Shown here: positions 63,022-64,000 of the stretch, in pieces
Layout of the letters: every line of letters starts with the position of its first letter
How positions within the stretch are numbered: position 1 is the stretch's first letter
Source of the DNA: Rufibacter hautae
GTDB taxonomy: Bacteria; Bacteroidota; Bacteroidia; Cytophagales; Hymenobacteraceae
Reading direction: 5' to 3'
NCBI RefSeq assembly: GCF_008271695.1
Contig: NZ_VKKY01000003.1
Coordinates: forward strand, 744,001-808,000
Length of the DNA stretch: 64,000 bases
Position numbers and translations under genes: made by a program
The notes under the pieces: model-generated
What the model was told of the DNA's origin: nothing
Databases searched by the model: none
What the model saw: only the letters and a program-made list of their open reading frames with translations

Positions 63022-63363
63022 ATGAGTGACACCACAGTGACCAAAATAGACGGCGCCCATTCGCCCAAGGGCGATGACGGGGAGAAATACCTGGCATCAG
63101 GCAAAACGGTCTCTATGCGCCTCTGGGAAAAAGAGCAGCCCAGCGACTCCAAACCCGAGGTGCGCCGCGAGTACGAAACCGTAGGCTACGTGATCTCCGG
63201 TCGTGCCGAGTTGCACACCGAGGGCCAGGTGGTTCTGCTGGAACCCGGCAACTCCTACGTAGTACCCAAAGGCGCCTCGCACACCTACAAAATCCTGGAG
63301 GAGTTCACGGCCGTAGAGGCTACCTCGCCCCCGGCGCAGGTAAAAGGCCGCGACGAAGGCTGA
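63022..63363 (+). CDS. Cupin-domain protein
   Basis: 113 residues: ETVGYVISGRAELHTEGQVV and LLEPGNSYVVPKGASHTYKIL give the two cupin motifs with metal-binding His/Glu in the second. SMRLWEKEQ near the start fits the same fold. Probably a small-molecule binding or isomerase protein. ATG start, terminator follows. Confidence 0.85.
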   Translation: MSDTTVTKIDGAHSPKGDDGEKYLASGKTVSMRLWEKEQPSDSKPEVRREYETVGYVISGRAELHTEGQVVLLEPGNSYVVPKGASHTYKILEEFTAVEATSPPAQVKGRDEG

Positions 63364-63366
63364 TGA

Positions 63367-63419
63367 CCCAGACCAGGGTGTCTTTGAAAAACAGGAGCCC
63401 TGGTCTGGGGATTTCGGGT
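63367..63419 (+). terminator. Terminator after the cupin gene
   Basis: Perfect 12-bp stem (63367-63378 with 63408-63419) with a 29-base loop, starting four bases after the stop codon. Confidence 0.65.
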
Positions 63420-63531
63420 GCTTTGGTTTCTGGTATGTCTTGGTTGATTTTAGCCTGTTTTTTGAGAAACATCAGACATGTGAAAAGGTTGGGTTTACGA
63501 TGGGAATGCGGCTTACACCTTAGTGTTAGCA

Positions 63532-63918
63532 ATGAATAGAGAGGAGCAGAACAATTTTCTAGAAAGCATAGGAAGGCTGGATTTTGAGCAGGCGCGCATC
63601 AAGCACGTGCTCTTCAAATCAAAGCTGAGGGCCTTGCTGTACGGGGCAGACATTGACACTGAGCCGGTGATCTCCACCACGGGCTGCTCGCTGGGCAAAT
63701 GGATTTACGAAGTGGCCATGCCCCGCATCGGGCATATGCCCGAGGTAAAGGACCTGGAAAAGGTGCACAATGAAATGCACGTGATTGCCCGCCGCCTTTG
63801 GCAACTCTACCAGCAGGGGCAACAAGACCAAGCCTTGAAAGAGCTCTCCCAGATTGATGATACCGCCCAGCGGCTTCTGCACCTGCTAGGGGAAATTGAG
63901 CGGAAAACCGTCACCTGA
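63532..63918 (+). CDS. Stand-alone CZB-type zinc-binding domain protein
   Basis: 128 residues from ATG 63532 (a GTG three codons earlier is less likely). Chemoreceptor zinc-binding layout: first His in RIKHVLFKSKL near residue 24, the conserved Cys in TTGCSLGKWIYEV near 50, and HNEMHVIARRLW near 80 with two further His. In known proteins it is attached to chemoreceptors or diguanylate cyclases and senses zinc or hypochlorite; here it is alone. The partner is not visible before the window ends. Confidence 0.82.
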   Translation: MNREEQNNFLESIGRLDFEQARIKHVLFKSKLRALLYGADIDTEPVISTTGCSLGKWIYEVAMPRIGHMPEVKDLEKVHNEMHVIARRLWQLYQQGQQDQALKELSQIDDTAQRLLHLLGEIERKTVT

Positions 63919-64000
63919 TCTTCCTGGTCTGGCGCAGCGATAGGTTTTCCAAAACCAATGCAGAACCCCGATTGCAAGAACCTTTTGCCCCCGCTTTAGT

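Noticed and set aside
1-64000. tRNA, rRNA or CRISPR array
   Set aside because: No cloverleaf, rRNA-like stretch or regularly spaced direct repeat was recognised by eye; a covariance-model scan would be needed to exclude a tRNA fully.

Overview
The window looks like a chromosomal segment from a member of the Bacteroidota, most likely the Hymenobacteraceae (Rufibacter/Pontibacter/Hymenobacter-like). This rests on the gene content (short-form Adk, Obg without the C-terminal OCT domain, DUF1343/NamZ, a 7TM-AraC regulator, SPW protein, myo-inositol-phosphate synthase with a CDP-alcohol phosphotransferase), on weak Shine-Dalgarno sites, and on several TAnnTTTG-type -7 boxes. The assignment is inference; no rRNA or tRNA gene was found to confirm it.

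Region 1 (1-17,000) is a surface-polysaccharide locus. It opens with ugd (5' end cut by the window) and a UDP-glucuronate decarboxylase, which together make UDP-GlcA and UDP-xylose. A markedly AT-rich block (about 2,270-17,000) follows: an intact Wzx-type flippase, six glycosyltransferases (one GT2, the rest GT4-like), and a nonulosonic-acid cassette. The cassette is a NeuB-family synthase, a CMP-acylneuraminate synthetase fused to a KDO8P-phosphatase-like HAD domain, and a candidate sialyl/polysialyltransferase. A second flippase lies directly downstream and is broken by stops and frameshifts (9,443-10,740). The block closes on a perfect 23-bp hairpin between convergent genes, followed by a reverse-strand polytopic membrane protein that could be the polymerase. 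Base composition and a high density of alternative start codons set the block apart as probably acquired.

Region 2 (17,100-48,080) is GC-richer core chromosome. It holds a TPR protein, an M42 peptidase, a K+-dependent-type membrane pyrophosphatase, hpt, adk, obgE, grpE-dnaJ, a NatAB-like ABC exporter, a ChaN-like protein, an IscA-type Fe-S protein, a methyltransferase, dinB, tex, a membrane-anchored AraC regulator with an S41-like peptidase, a two-component system next to a PepSY-like lipoprotein, an SdiA-regulated-type beta-propeller lipoprotein, a bestrophin and an SPW protein.

Region 3 (48,700-58,900) contains an inositol-lipid set (myo-inositol-3-phosphate synthase, a GtrA protein, a CDP-alcohol phosphatidyltransferase). 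It is followed by a reverse-strand cell-wall salvage operon (NagZ-like GH3 lipoprotein, NamZ/DUF1343 exo-muramidase, alkaline-phosphatase-superfamily lipoprotein), then a dienelactone hydrolase, a PAP2 phosphatase and a DUF2059 protein.

Region 4 (59,000-64,000) holds a NUDIX hydrolase, a very hydrophilic Gly/Asn/Asp-rich protein, a decayed LigD (fragment of the 3'-phosphoesterase domain followed by an intact free-standing polymerase domain), an SDR, a cupin and a small CZB-like zinc-binding protein.

Genes in regions 2-4 are separated by a recurring short palindrome (core like GGGCTGTTTT...AAAACAGCCC) and by larger inverted-repeat elements (26,665-26,824; 38,584-38,761; 29,161-29,308). These are essentially absent from the polysaccharide block. 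I saw no CRISPR array, no complete insertion sequence and no prophage. The observations I rate highest are the NeuA-HAD fusion cassette with its broken flippase, the LigD remnant, the inositol-lipid cluster with a compositionally mosaic synthase, and the dispersed palindrome family.
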